Shown: piece by piece, positions 49,724 to 61,396 of the stretch
How the letters are laid out: the number at the start of each line of letters is the position of its first letter
How positions within the stretch are numbered: the stretch's first letter is position 1
Source: Triglochin maritima
Lineage: Eukaryota; Streptophyta; Magnoliopsida; Alismatales; Juncaginaceae
Direction of reading: 5' to 3'
Length of the DNA stretch: 64,000 bases
Assembly (NCBI GenBank): GCA_963682175.1
Contig: OY821789.1
Coordinates: forward strand, 5,890,001 to 5,954,000
The notes under the pieces: generated by a model
Databases searched by the model: none
What the model was told of the DNA's origin: nothing
Seen by the model: the letters and a program-made list of their open reading frames with translations, nothing else
Program-made: the position numbers and the translations under genes

Positions 49724-51292
49724 GATTTATATCATACATTTAAACACCAAAATTTCAATAATAATAATATATATCGTACATTCGTTTGGTATAATTTCCA
49801 ATGTTAACTTGATCAAGGGTATATTGTCATTATATTGCAATTTGTCTTAATGATACATGGTCAGTTCATTTCTTCTAAACTTTGAATTAGTGTAATTTGT
49901 GTTCTTGAACTATGGCCCTTCTTTTAAAACAAAATTACCACGTTGAATTTTAAAGCGGTATTCCTGCTATTCGTTAATTGTTATTTCTTTATTAATCACC
50001 TTTTGATATCCATAAATCATGGGATAAATGATAAATCGTAAGATTAAACAGATCATGGGAGATAAGTGAAATGTGATAATCAAGAAGGCAAAGTGTAAGA
50101 TTTACGATGTGCTTGGATAGAAATAATGGAAAGAAAAGAAAAGAGAAGCTTGATTTGTTTTCTCTTTTTTAGAAAGAGAGGAGAGAATACGAGTTTATGT
50201 AGTTTGGATGGGAATATAAAGTGAAAAAAATTAGAAATGGATCACCTTGAAATGACCAAACTAACCTTCAGGAGGAAACAATTTTTTTTTCAAGTGGCTA
50301 ATTAAGTTGAGAGTCTGAGACAAGAACAATTAGTTTGGGAATGTAAAACTAGTCATGACGTTCTCTTATTTGATACCCATTTGTCTCCTATTTTGGAGAG
50401 AAAGTCCAAGACCCCAATTTGTATAGAAGACTTTTTTTTCATTTCTTGCCCTTCTATTATTCATTTCTTTCCTTAAAATTCTATCAACAAAAGAACCTCA
50501 GTTTCTCTCCATTTCTCTCATCTTCAAATATGTCATTAAAGTTAGAGGAGGTTAACGAAGTGATGACATGGTTCAATTTAACGTTATCTTTAAAATCCTC
50601 TCAAATGTCCAACCTGGTTAAATTTCCTCACTTCAATATGCATAATTTATTTTCCTAACAAATTACCCATTTTCATTCATCTTTGGTAGCAGAAAGGCGA
50701 AAAATGAAAATGCAGATACGAATTTATTAGTTATTACTGAGATCTGACGTATAGCTTTTGATAGACTGCTCATATAAGTAAGAGACAAGTTGAACTAACT
50801 TCAATGGCCATACCATACAAAGAAAAGTTTATTCTGCATCCCCATTACAATCGAATCTCATAGCTAGACACGTAACTACCCACCAAATAAGTCATGCAAT
50901 AATGAAAAAAAATGCAGAAACCAAAACAATCTAGCTCAGCTTATTCCAAAATTTCATGATTAGATTGAAGAATACAAATGCATCATGCATGTGATATGTT
51001 TCTTTGTTGGGAAAGTGGGCACTCTATCCTTTGGAAGAATGGTCCCATCATGTCGCTTTACCAATTGAGACCAACTGAGCTGCTAGATTTTTATCTTAGA
51101 TTAGCTTAGACCAGATATCGATCCCTAGCATTTGATTACATGTTTGTGATTTAATAAAAAATACATAATGCTTAATTTCCAAAAAGAAAAAAAATATGCA
51201 TAATCATAATTATCCAGGATGCTACAATTTGCTTGGTCTTGTGATGTTTTACAATCGAACCAAGTCATGGTATAATTTTTTTGTACTTGTAG
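49724..51292. other. Intergenic DNA
   Basis: AT-rich. No exon with DOMON or cytochrome b561 similarity was found here that could precede the orphan exon at 51293. Confidence 0.4.
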
Positions 51293-51599
51293 GGGTGAGA
51301 AAAGGAGATTGATGTGGTACTTCACCCACTGGTTCCTTGGAACTCTAGTCTGCATTGTGGCCATGGTGGAGGTCTACCTAGGCTTGTACATGTACAAAAT
51401 CAAGACTTCAAAAAGTTTAAGAATTTGGATAATTTTGTTCACGGTTCAGGTCTCCCTCCTTGTTCTAGTCTATCTTCTCCAACACAGATGGTGTCGCTTG
51501 AAGAAGCAACGGAACACCACCGATGACTACAACGACGATAACATCTCTTCTTCTCCCTTAAAAAACACAACAAAAGTGTCTCAAACAATGCCTCTTTGA
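51293..51599 (+). pseudogene. Orphan last exon of a DOMON/cytochrome b561 gene
   Basis: After a good acceptor (TTGTAG at 51287-51292) the frame reads KRRLMWYFTHWFLGTLVCIV, then VEVYLGLYMYK and ILFTVQVSLLVLVYLLQHRW to a TGA/TAG-type stop at 51599. These are the last two membrane helices of plant DOMON-plus-cytochrome b561 proteins (AIR12-like membrane redox proteins), normally encoded by a second exon. The histidine in THWFLG is kept. The large first exon with signal peptide, DOMON and the other helices is not found in the 1.5 kb upstream. It is either a gene fragment or the end of a gene with a very distant first exon; I favour a fragment. Confidence 0.6.
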
Positions 51600-52426
51600 T
51601 CATATCTAGTTTGTGTTCCTTCTCATGTATTGATGCATGATGTGTGTGGATGGATTAATTGCTTTTTTTTTTGGATACTATATATAATGTTGCTACGAAA
51701 CGGTTCGTAAGATAAATCCTTTTGATGTTATCGTAAATGTGTTAATTTTTTTGACAAAGTCATAAAGTTGTAATAAAGTTTGACGTTTCCACTATCCTAC
51801 TACGATCTTACCAAAGTGAGCTAGCTAGTGGCAAAGATATATTTGACATGATGATCGGCTGGTGTTTGTTGTTGTTGTTGTTAAGCTGGTGTTAAATTAT
51901 TAATTTCAAGTATATGTGCTCGATACATTGAAGCGCAATACATGTTATTTTGGATATTGATAAATTTTCTTTAGCTGATCTTCACTCCGCAAAAAAAAGA
52001 AAGAAGAAGAAGTCTCAACTCAATATATGATATTATATATCACAATAGGTTGTTAAGATTTTTACATAAGATAAGGAAGGGCAGTCAAAAACATTGGTAA
52101 GTTTAGGCAGTGATGGCAATAGTAGTAGGAATAGAAAGAAAAAGAAGAAGAAGAAGAAGAAAAAGATAGAAAACTAAAGAAAATTTAACCTTAATCTTGC
52201 TTTTGCAAGAACCATTAAATTAGGATCCGAAGTCACGTGTAAACACACGAACTTCAGTTCATATCTTATGGGCCCGAAAGCAGCCCAGCCCAGCCCAAAT
52301 AACACATCTTCTTCGGTCGGACGACGACAAGCTCCGGATCCGAAACCAAGAACCCGGCCCAACACCTCTTCTTCGTCTCCTTGATCACGTCCGACTAGGG
52401 TTAGGGTTACGGTTTGAGAGGAAAAA
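51600..52426. other. Intergenic DNA and CCDC174-like promoter
   Basis: Contains a (TTG)n tract near 51869 and a (GAA)n tract at about 52137-52166. The ~150 bp before 52427 is GC-rich and probably holds the promoter and leader (ACTAGGGTTAGGGTTACGG near 52394 includes a telo-box, AGGGTTA). Confidence 0.4.
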
Positions 52427-55126
52427 ATGGGGGAGAAGAGAACGGAGAGAGTGGAGTCGCTGGGATGGCTGACGGAGTCGGCAGTGATGCCGAAGAAGGT
52501 GAGGGCGATCGAGGGCGTCGGGGCGTCCTCCATCCTCGAGCTCAAGGCCCAACTCTACCGCTCCCAGCAGGAAGCCAAGGCCTCCGCCGCCGCCAACCCT
52601 TCCGACGAGTACAACCACGCCCGCCCCAAACCCGGCAATCTCGACGTCTATTCCCGGAAGAACACCGGCGTCGATTCCCGCTCCAACAGGTTTCCTTTTC
52701 TTTTGCTTTTGGTTTTTAGAAAATTTCGGAGTCGAGATTTTTTTGTCGGAAATTTAATTTGGAATGAAATTTGAAGTAGATTTATTTTTTTGTCGGAAAT
52801 TTAGTTTGGAATGAAATTTGAAGTAGATTTTTTTGTCGGAAATTTAGTTAGGAATGAAATTTCAAGTAGAGTTTTTTTTGTCGGAAATTTAGTTAGGGAT
52901 TACACCATGTTGGGTTGAAGATGTTGGATTGTTCTGTAGTGATAGGAATCCAAAGTGATCCCTATCGATGCCACCGGTGAGAGTACGGAATTTGACGTTT
53001 TCATTGTTGAGGTGCACCGACCTCCAAGTGAGAGCTTCGAGGCTCTTCTCCTCCAAGGATGCAACAAGCACCAGGTTTTTTCTAATTCATTTAAATTTAT
53101 AGAGCAACAAAAAACTACCCACACTATGGAAACTACATTAAAGAAAGACAACAGTTAAATTTGCAAACAATCCAATTCTAATTCCATGTGATTTCTGTTA
53201 TATATGGCTTATCAAAAGGTTTGGTTGGTGGGTTGTTGTTTTTCTGTGAAAATATTACTATTTTTCCGCCTCTGGTAGGCTGTGAATTGATTGCTTTGAG
53301 ATTTCTGTAGTTTCTCTATTTATTTTGGACATTGGAGTGAATTGGTTAGTGTTTTGTGAGAAAGCGCGTGGTTTTTCATTTTTGTATGTGGATTGCGGAA
53401 TGATGGGCACTTAAGTCCATTCCAATCAGATGGTGAGGCTGTGGTTAGGGTTGTACTTGTTCCACATGCTTCACTTTTGCATTGAGTGGAAGTATCGTAA
53501 GTAGTCTGTGAGTTTATCATGGATAAGTTGCCTGCTTTTATTCCCTTCCGGTGTCAGTTGAAATTTTGGTTTCCTGTTGTGTTTGTTTTGTTGAAAGTCT
53601 ATATCTTGTGTTTATGTTAACCGCTAGGAAAGTGAAGCATAAATGTAATCACCATATAGCTTTGTAAATATTAAATAGTTTATTATGTAAATGTCGTTAC
53701 CAACTCACAAATTCAGCTAATGCATATTAGACTGGGTTGCATCATCATCTTATTACTTCTATTAATACATCATCTATCAGTTGACTCTTTTTGAAGACAA
53801 GATAGGTGAAGCATGTCACTGAGCTAGCCACATGATAAAGCTTATAATCACACATAGTCACATACAGATTAATCAAATCATATGATTCCAACCGCATACG
53901 TAGCAGTCTCTCGATGCAATGAACTAATTTGTGAAAAGTAAATGAATGCTTATTCATTTTGAGAAGTGGTAGAGAAGGAAAAGAGGGAAAATATGGCTCT
54001 GAACTTGCTGTGGGATTCGAATAATACTTGTAGGTGAATAGTTGGGCTAACTCAGCTTGTCATAATTTAATGTGATATTGTCGTTCCTCAAATATTATTA
54101 TGATAGATTTCTTCAGGCTTTTCCTTTTCATTAATACTTAGTACCCATAAGGAATTTTAAAATTGCAAGTTTCATATTTTTTAGGGGTTCTATCGGTTTT
54201 ACTCTGCCATTCATGCTTACATAGTAGCATGTTAGTTAACATTCTAGCTGAAGTTGCATTCAATGATAATGCAGGGATAAGCTGGAGCTTAAGGCAGTGA
54301 AGGATGGTTCTGCTAGTTATGCTGCTTTAGAAAAAAAGGCTGAGCTCTATGAAAAGCTAGCAAGGGGTGACCTCCCTGACGAGGAGGACAAGGAAAAGTA
54401 CTGTGTGGATTTTTTCCAAAAGAGCCTTGTCAAGGATAACTCCGAGCAGCTAGATAGCAGTGATACTGCATCAAGGGAACCACATAATAATGAAGAAGCT
54501 GAAAATGATCCCCCTTCATTTTCAGACACTAGACCTCTTGGCGTGGGTAGAACAGGCTCAACGCTAGATAGTGCTGAGCACAAACGCTTTGTAAGGTAAA
54601 ACTTATGCAAATCTTACATCCATTTACTAATATATGAAATCAATTACTAATATTGAATCTAAAATTCTAAATTGCAACAGACACTTCATTAATTTGATTT
54701 CCCCCCTAAAAGAACCTGGCATAATCAGGATGGTAACAGTTCAATTCCCTTTGTTGACTTTCTTTCTCATCTTTTACTTGTCCACTTTGGGTTCTCTAAA
54801 GTTTGTCCTCTACCCTTATTCTGTTATTCCTCCTGGAAGCATATTTTATTTGCCTTTTATTTGATGTTTCTACCACTTCATTTGTCATAATTAATTTGCA
54901 ATGTCTTATCCATCTTGTAGTTTTTAGGATATACATCGTCAAATCATTTTTGGGTCTCACTTTTTCAGGGAAATCCATGAAGAGGCAAGTCAAGCTAGGG
55001 AACAAGTTTCCACACTGAAGTTGCGGAGACAAGAACAAGAGGTTGCGAAAAGGGAGAAACTTAGGCAGGCATATCTCAGAAAAAGGTTAGAGAAACTGAA
55101 AGGTGCAAATGCAGGACAATCATGAT
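52427..55126 (+). CDS. CCDC174-like coiled-coil protein
   Basis: Three exons: 52427-52689, 54275-54595 and 54969 onward. The first encodes SILELKAQLYRSQQEAK and, at its end, YSRKNTGVDSRSNR, continued in exon 2 by DKLELKAV; exon 2 also has YAALEKKAELYEKLARGDLP and EKYCVDFFQKS. These match the conserved segments of CCDC174, an exon-junction- and spliceosome-associated nuclear protein in animals. Exon 3 is a charged coiled coil (EIHEEASQAREQ ... REKLRQAYLRK). At an A-run at 55080-55085 the true frame continues as KKVRETERC and stops near 55150. Dropping one A gives KRLEKLKGANAGQS and a stop at 55126, which looks more like the family. The given end assumes the latter. Confidence 0.8.
52744..52895 (+). 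repeat. ~45-bp tandem repeat, 3.5 copies, in intron 1 of the CCDC174-like gene
   Basis: TGTCGGAAATTTA starts at 52744, 52791, 52834 and 52879, followed by GGAATGAAATTT and AAGTAGA. The period varies from 43 to 47 through T-run length. Confidence 0.9.
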
Positions 55127-55150
55127 CATCAACGTTGTAACTATTTAGCT

Positions 55151-56196
55151 CATTATTAGAGATCATCGACGATGGGTTTTACTCATGCCATTTGTAGTTT
55201 GGACGGAAATGTCATTTGATTTTTGCTAGAACATGTATATATACACAATTTCAGAGCGCCTTTGAGGGTAATGAAGTTTCCAGATGGCAAATTCTTTTTA
55301 ATTTTTCAGTTACACCTGTTCAACTGATGTATAGTATTTGAAGTTGTGTAATGACCTTTGTCTGGCTTTAATTTGCTTTTGAGTTCAGTCGAAGTTGAGC
55401 ACTCTTGGTCCATGGAATTCTTCCTCAAATTTCCATTCCATGTGGAAGTCCAATTTCCTGAACATATATAGACTGAATTTAGCTTAAACTGTTGTGGAAA
55501 CCGTAAGTTGCCAATTGTAGAAAGTGCAGTTTTGTCATTTTTTCTGATTGAGCTTCGAGAAAACTTGGATTGAAGTTGCTAATGTAATTTCTTCAAACAG
55601 GGACGTGGAAAATACGTATATTTCATATGTAAATGTAGCATTGGTTCATTGCAATACATATATTCCCGATTGTATGGTTGGTGCTTTCAGAAGGCATTCC
55701 ATTTTTGCCTTCTCCAGTGTCCCTTTATTAATTATATTTGTTTTGAAGTATAGGAGGATCTCGAGCCAAGTACTGGAAGTCTTGAACTCTTAACGTATTC
55801 AGGCGAATGCGTTGCATTCTGACCTACTGAATAATCATAGATTGTGCAATAGCAAACTGGAATATAGCATTCCAAACCAACTGAAAACAAAGAAAACTAA
55901 AAAAAAACTCACAAAAAATGGTGATAATTAATAAATAAATTATTACAGCATAACGTCCTGATAATACTAGAGCAGGTAAACAAAACGTCTTCTCGGCTTA
56001 TTAATAAAAAACCCAACTGGAATTATTATACTAATATAATATCATACAGTGGGATGATGGGAGAATTAAGGAAAAGTATATGACCGTTGCAAAGTGGGCC
56101 CCAGACAGATTCAGATAACATTCAAAACGGTTACCCAAACACTCAACTCCATCCATCAGGTGCTCTCATTTTCTCACACAAACCTACCTCAGGAAA
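55151..56196. other. Intergenic DNA between the CCDC174-like and lipase-like genes
   Basis: 3' UTR of the first gene, then AT-rich spacer. No gene or known repeat is supported. Confidence 0.4.
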
Positions 56197-57761
56197 ATGG
56201 AAGAAGCGGATATTGTAACCAAAACCCCACCACCTCCCCAATCCGATCCACACTTGGAAGTCTCAACGGCATCGATAGTTTCCGACTGCGAGCAACCACC
56301 GCCACTCCACCCTTACGACTTCGAGGCGTCGGGCCCTCGTAACCTCTCCTCCCCCAACTGGAGAGAACTCTTCCGGTCCTCTTGGTATGTCGGAAAACCC
56401 CAAAGACCGGGTCTTTTGTCGCCTTCGATATTGGACTTAATTGGGTTTCTTGGATTTTTTGTGGGTTTTTGTAATATGGTAGAAAGATTGGATCTTTTGT
56501 TCCTGAAATGGTGGAAATATTGGATTTTGCTGTGCTTGTTATGGAAACTTAGAAGCCCTCTTTTGAACCCCTGAGTTTGTGTTGTTACCAGGATTCTAGG
56601 GTTTCGATTTTGTTGCCCAAATTGATGGTTTTTCTTGAAAAATGAAATCTTTTGAACCCCTCAAATTTAAGGATTCTAACCTTTCCATATCAAGTTTCAT
56701 TCTTATTATGGCCAAGATAGGAGTTACAGTTATGGGTTTTTTTTTGTGTGGTTTTGTTTTGTAGGAAGGATCCCAATTACAAGAGGATGGTCATAGCTTG
56801 CTTCATTCAGGCAGTTTACCTTATGGAACTAGACAGACAGGAGAATAAATCGGAGGAGGATGGCCTTGCGGCAAAGTGGTGGAAGCCCTTCAAGTACAAG
56901 CTTGTGGAGAAGCTGATTGACGAAAGAGACGGATCGATATACGGGGCAATTCTCGAGTGGGACCGTGCTGCGGCCCTTTCGGAATTTATCTTGATGAGGC
57001 CAAGCGGAGCGCCACGGGCTGTCCTGGCCCTCAGGGGGACACTGCTTAAGAGCCTTACAATCAGAAGAGATCTCGAGGATGACCTCCGATTTTTCGCTTG
57101 GGAGAGTCTTAAAGGTTCTGTCAGATTCAATGGGGCCCTGGAAGCGCTGAATTCGGCAGTTGAGAGGTATGGGAGTGGCAATGTGTGTATCGGTGGGCAC
57201 TCGTTGGGTGCTGGATTTGCTCTCCAAATCGGCAAAGCAATGGCCAAGGAAGGAGTGTTTGTGGAGTGTCATTTGTTCAATCCACCTTCTGTTTCATTGG
57301 CTATGAGCCTAAGGAGCGTCGCGGAGAAGGCCAATTTGGCATGGAAGAAGATCAAAGCTGTTGTCTTCCCATCAAACGACGAAGCAACGACGACGGTTAA
57401 GAATGAATTATTATTCAAGAAGAAAAAGTGGGTGCCTCATCTTTATGTGAATAACAGTGACTACATTTGCTGCCACTACACCAATTCTAGCAAGAGGAAA
57501 GACGATAATGGTACTGGTGTGGACGATAAACCTTCTGAACAACGTGTGAAATCGGATAACGGCTTCGATGCCATGGCCGTGAAGCTCTTCGTTATGTCGA
57601 AAGGTCCCCAGAAATTCATGGAGGCTCACGGTTTGCAGCAGTGGTGGTCGGACGACATGGAATTGCAATTGGCTCTTCACCACAGTAAGCTCATTGACAG
57701 GCAGCTCAGTTCACTCTATACTGTACCACCACCAACATCACCTCAGGGCAAGAGCAAATAG
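56197..57761 (+). CDS. Class-3 lipase-like alpha/beta hydrolase (At4g10955-type)
   Basis: Two exons, 56197-56384 and 56765-57761, give 394 residues with a clean frame. The N-terminus (1-40) is Pro/acidic-rich and probably disordered. The nucleophile elbow is GGHSLGAGF with the serine at residue ~209, and RGTLLKSLTIRRDLEDDLRF before it matches the lipase class-3 lid region. VECHLFNPPSVS follows the elbow. This pattern is that of the plant family annotated as GDSL-esterase/lipase At4g10955-like, although the fold is alpha/beta hydrolase and not GDSL. Substrate is unknown. No signal peptide or membrane segment is visible, so a cytosolic location is likely. Confidence 0.88.
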
Positions 57762-58260
57762 TTCGAACCATCTAGGCATTTTTTTTTTTCATTTCTTTGC
57801 CCTTGGGTTTATTGTATTGCTTCTTCTGCAGCTCTTCTTGAGTGCAATTCTATTCATACTGCAAGAATTTTAGACATGTACCCCCATAATATTCCTTTTT
57901 GGAAAATAATAAAATGGGCTGGGAAGGAAGTTCCTGTAATTCAAAAGATGTTTTTTTGGTCCAAAGGTAAACAACTACTTGTCCCTAAATTTTGTTCAGA
58001 TTCCGTTCAGTTTCTAATGCATGTTTGTGGAGATTTTTTTAGCCTTGAGATAGTGAAGATCAAAAAATATATTTAAGAAAGAGTAGATAAAACTTCGAAA
58101 GAAAAGAACATCACAATTAGGCAAAGAAAAGAACCACCAACATCATCAACTATGAAATGCAAAGATGTCCACTACACTAGAGGGAAAAAGGTTACCTTTT
58201 GAGGAGTGGAAGACAAAAGACAGGGAGGAAGCGTGTCGTAGTGAAGGTGGCCCCACCACC
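57762..58260. other. 3' UTR of the lipase-like gene and spacer
   Basis: A T-run follows the stop. The rest is AT-rich and holds no supported gene. Confidence 0.4.
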
Positions 58261-58271
58261 AACTCTGTCTT

Positions 58272-58370
58272 TTGACTGGTTGACTTCTTCCCGTTTTCCA
58301 ATTTCAATTCCAATTCCAATTCTTGAACAAAACAAAACATAGAGAAAAAACACACCTTTGTTGACTTGAC
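58272..58370 (+). promoter_or_regulatory. W-box cores in the LRR protein promoter
   Basis: Four TTGAC cores, the binding core of WRKY factors, occur at 58272, 58280, 58361 and 58366, 100-200 bp upstream of the ATG at 58470. Close pairs of W-boxes often mark defence-responsive promoters; regulation of this gene by WRKY factors is inference. Confidence 0.4.
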
Positions 58371-58469
58371 CACTCTTCTCTCCCTAATTAATTACATGTC
58401 ATTCTCCACCAAAACCAACTTCCTCTTGACTTTACTCCACTTTCAAACCAAACCAAACCAAACCCTACG

Positions 58470-60875
58470 ATGGCTTCTCCCCTTCTCTGCTCTCTCCTCG
58501 CCGTGCTTCTCCTCGGCGCCGCTTCTCCCGCCGTCTCCACCAACACTGAAGGTATGCTTACTCTCCGTTACGCGCCCTTCAGACCTTTTGTTTTCGAAAA
58601 AAAGTTCTTAGTTTTTTGAAAAATAAGAATTTGTGGTGCACTTTTTGTTTGGGGTTTTTGATGTGGTTTTGTTCTTCTTTCTCTGTTTATATTTTGACGA
58701 TCTCTGTTTCTTAGTTGTACATATTCATAGACAAGTTGTTCTTTTGGTGTCTTGATGTGAATTTCTAGAATTTTGATTGAAAAAAAATTGGGCTTGGGGA
58801 TTTGGGCGTGCTTTTGCTTGCTGTGTTTGTGATGTTGGAGTCTTTTAATTATTATTTTTATAAAACGTTGGAGTTCTCTAAGGAAACAGTTCTCTGTGTT
58901 GAAAGATGGTTGTTTACATGACCCAAAACTTTCTTAGTCAAATTGAAAGGTTGAGACCATGAAAAACAGTTTTTTTTAACCAATTTCATACTGGAATTTG
59001 TTGTTTTTTCATCTTCGGTTTTGTTATCCGTGAAATTTAATCTTTACTCCGTGCTACAAGATCGCGGATACCGCAACATTAAGGCCTTCTGCAGTTCTGT
59101 TTTGATTTGCCATTTGTCGATTGCTTTTCTGAGAATTGTTTGTTAATTGTTATCTTTTGAAAATTGAGACGTTGAATTTTTATCATGCATTGAGCAGGAG
59201 AAGCACTTCATGCACTGAGGGTGAGGCTATCGGATCCGACCAACGTGCTCCAGAGTTGGGATCCAACACTAGTCAACCCCTGCACTTGGTTCCATGTCAC
59301 ATGCGACGATCACAATCGTGTCATTCGCCTGTTCGTTGCTCTCCTATTTTCCTCCATACCAACATGTTCTTGGCCTGTCTTCTTGTTTTTATGACAAGTA
59401 TTATATTGCAGGGATTTGGGTAACTCCAACATCTCAGGAGAACTTGGACCTGAGCTCGGCAAACTCCAGCATCTACAATACCTGTAACGAATTCTGAGAT
59501 AAATCATTTCATATTTTTCTTTCTGTTAAGGAAGGAAATGTTTGTTCCTTTGTTCGTTACTGGATTGCACTTTCATCTATGCAGAGAATTGTACAGGAAC
59601 GATCTCCATGGAAACATCCCCAAGGAATTGGGCAACTTAAAGAACCTAATCAGCATGGATTTATATGGTAATAGGTTTGAAGGCGATATTCCAAAGTCCT
59701 TTGGGAAATTAAAGTCACTTCGCTTCTTGTAAGCACTTTTTTTAGCCTTTTGGTGCTAATGTTGATGCTTGAGAATGTTGTTTTGTGCATCTCCTCACCA
59801 AACCATCCTAAACCTCCTCTTCACAGGCGTCTAAACAACAACCAGTTGACGGGCTCCATTCCTAGAGAGCTTGCATTGCTTTTGAATCTAAAAGTTTTGT
59901 AAGTAGCAACTTTCTATCAATTTGTAAAGCAAGTTTGCCCTGTACAGTTGATTGACTTTTGACTTTTTCTCTCAAATGTCTCAGTGATATCTCTAACAAT
60001 GACATATGTGGAACCATTCCAACTGGTGGACCCTTTTCCACATTCTCTCCTAATAGGTGAGAATTTTATGTTGATTTTTCCCTTCTTAAGGGTGTTAAGG
60101 AGCTTTCATTCCTGTCTTCTTTTTTCTTTTTTCTTTTTTGCAAAACCTCTTATCATATAAAAGCCTGTCCTAGCTTATAATATGTTGCATTGCCATATAG
60201 TCATGAAACTAGATGTATTAAAGCGATGCATTTTGTTTAATACACTCGGAGTGCCGACTAAAAAGAATTTCAGTCACTATTTTATTACTATTATTATTAT
60301 TGTTGTTGTTGTTGTTGTTGTTTGTTCTCTTTTAGGGTGCATTTGAAGCAAGGAGAATGATTAAGGGAGACATTTTTTTGAATTGAAAAACAAGTTGAAT
60401 GAATACAGATTTTTTAACCTTTTAATCTATTCTCTTTCATTTCTCCCACTCAAAGCTGATCCTTACTATCTTTCGTCTATGTTCATGACAATCGGAGCAA
60501 GTTAAGCAGAGGTCTGACTGCTTATTAAGCACAACATGAAACTCATCACATGTTAGTAGGAATTTCAAACTGCCACTCATACTAGTAATTTTCCACATGC
60601 AATCAATCTCAAATTCCTGAACTGCAAACTATTTTGGCGGGAAATGTCTGAACTAAAATTAAAAAATTGAAATCGAACCAAATGTAATAAGCATTAGTTT
60701 GATCAATGTGTGTTATCACTTCCAAGTAGCTCAAATTTTGCTATCTTTTCTCCATTCTACATAATGATGCTTATTGTTCTTCTGTTTTCTGGTTTTGTTT
60801 TTCAGCTTTGATAACAACATCAGACTCAATGGACCAGAGTTGCAAGGTCTGGTGTCATATGATTTCGGGTGTTAG
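58470..60875 (+). CDS. Small secreted LRR protein (SERK-ectodomain-like, LRR1 type)
   Basis: Seven exons: 58470-58551, 59198-59330, 59412-59483, 59585-59728, 59827-59898, 59985-60056 and 60806-60875. They give 214 residues. Order: signal peptide (1-24, [15 protein letters not shown]), LRR N-terminal cap ([13 protein letters not shown], then [11 protein letters not shown]), five LRRs (such as [20 protein letters not shown]) and a short tail ending in Cys, with no membrane segment or kinase. The 72-base and 144-base exons each encode one or two LRRs, as in SERK genes. Length and order match the plant LRR1/LRP family (At5g21090-type), apoplastic proteins linked to defence signalling. The frame is intact. 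Confidence 0.92.
60281..60322 (+). repeat. Compound microsatellite (ATT)n(GTT)n in the last intron of the LRR gene
   Basis: Consecutive ATT and then GTT/TTG triplets lie within the 749-bp last intron (60057-60805). A likely length-polymorphic site. Confidence 0.85.
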
Positions 60876-61240
60876 AAAGAATCTTGTATTCAGTAGTATA
60901 TCACAGTGGTCCTGTTCCACTACCAAATCTAGTATAGTACATGTACGTGTTTGTTCAAAGCCTTGAAGGGTTGAATCTATATTACAGAGAAGATGTATAC
61001 GAATGTTTATGAGACAGACATCCAACCATCCAAGTATGATAATGGACACAATGTTCACTGCTCTTGCCCGTAGTTCATTTCAGTCTTTAAGGTGTTAGTG
61101 TTGGTTATCATCATCATCTAAAATGAGCTTTTTTGCACTAGTTATGGTGTCTATTACAAGAAAATCAGTCATTAACATGGTGTTTCACGTCAGTATTGCA
61201 AAGTTATAGAGTTTATTTTATCATTTTTAAGATGTACCTT

Positions 61241-61396
61241 TAGGGCTGAGCACCGAACGGAGACCGTTCAGTCCGGTCCGAAAATCCATACTGGAGTAGG
61301 TTTTTTGTGGGAAAATTCGAATTTTAGATCGGGTTCGGACCAGGTCGAAATCCGAACCCGTCGGATTCAGTCCGGACGTCATTTTGCTCTCCCTTA
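61241..61396. mobile_element. hAT-type MITE (156 bp)
   Basis: Left end TAGGGCTGAGCACCGAACGG, right end ...TTTTGCTCTCCCTTA. The interior holds AGTCCGGTCCG and TCAGTCCGGAC blocks. Flanks TGTACCTT and CGTACATG match at five of eight bases, so it is old. It lies ~370 bp downstream of the LRR gene stop. Confidence 0.6.

Noticed and set aside
56816..57272. Two minus-strand ORFs of ~145 residues
   Set aside because: They lie opposite the lipase-like exon 2, which has a clear GHSLGAG motif on the plus strand.
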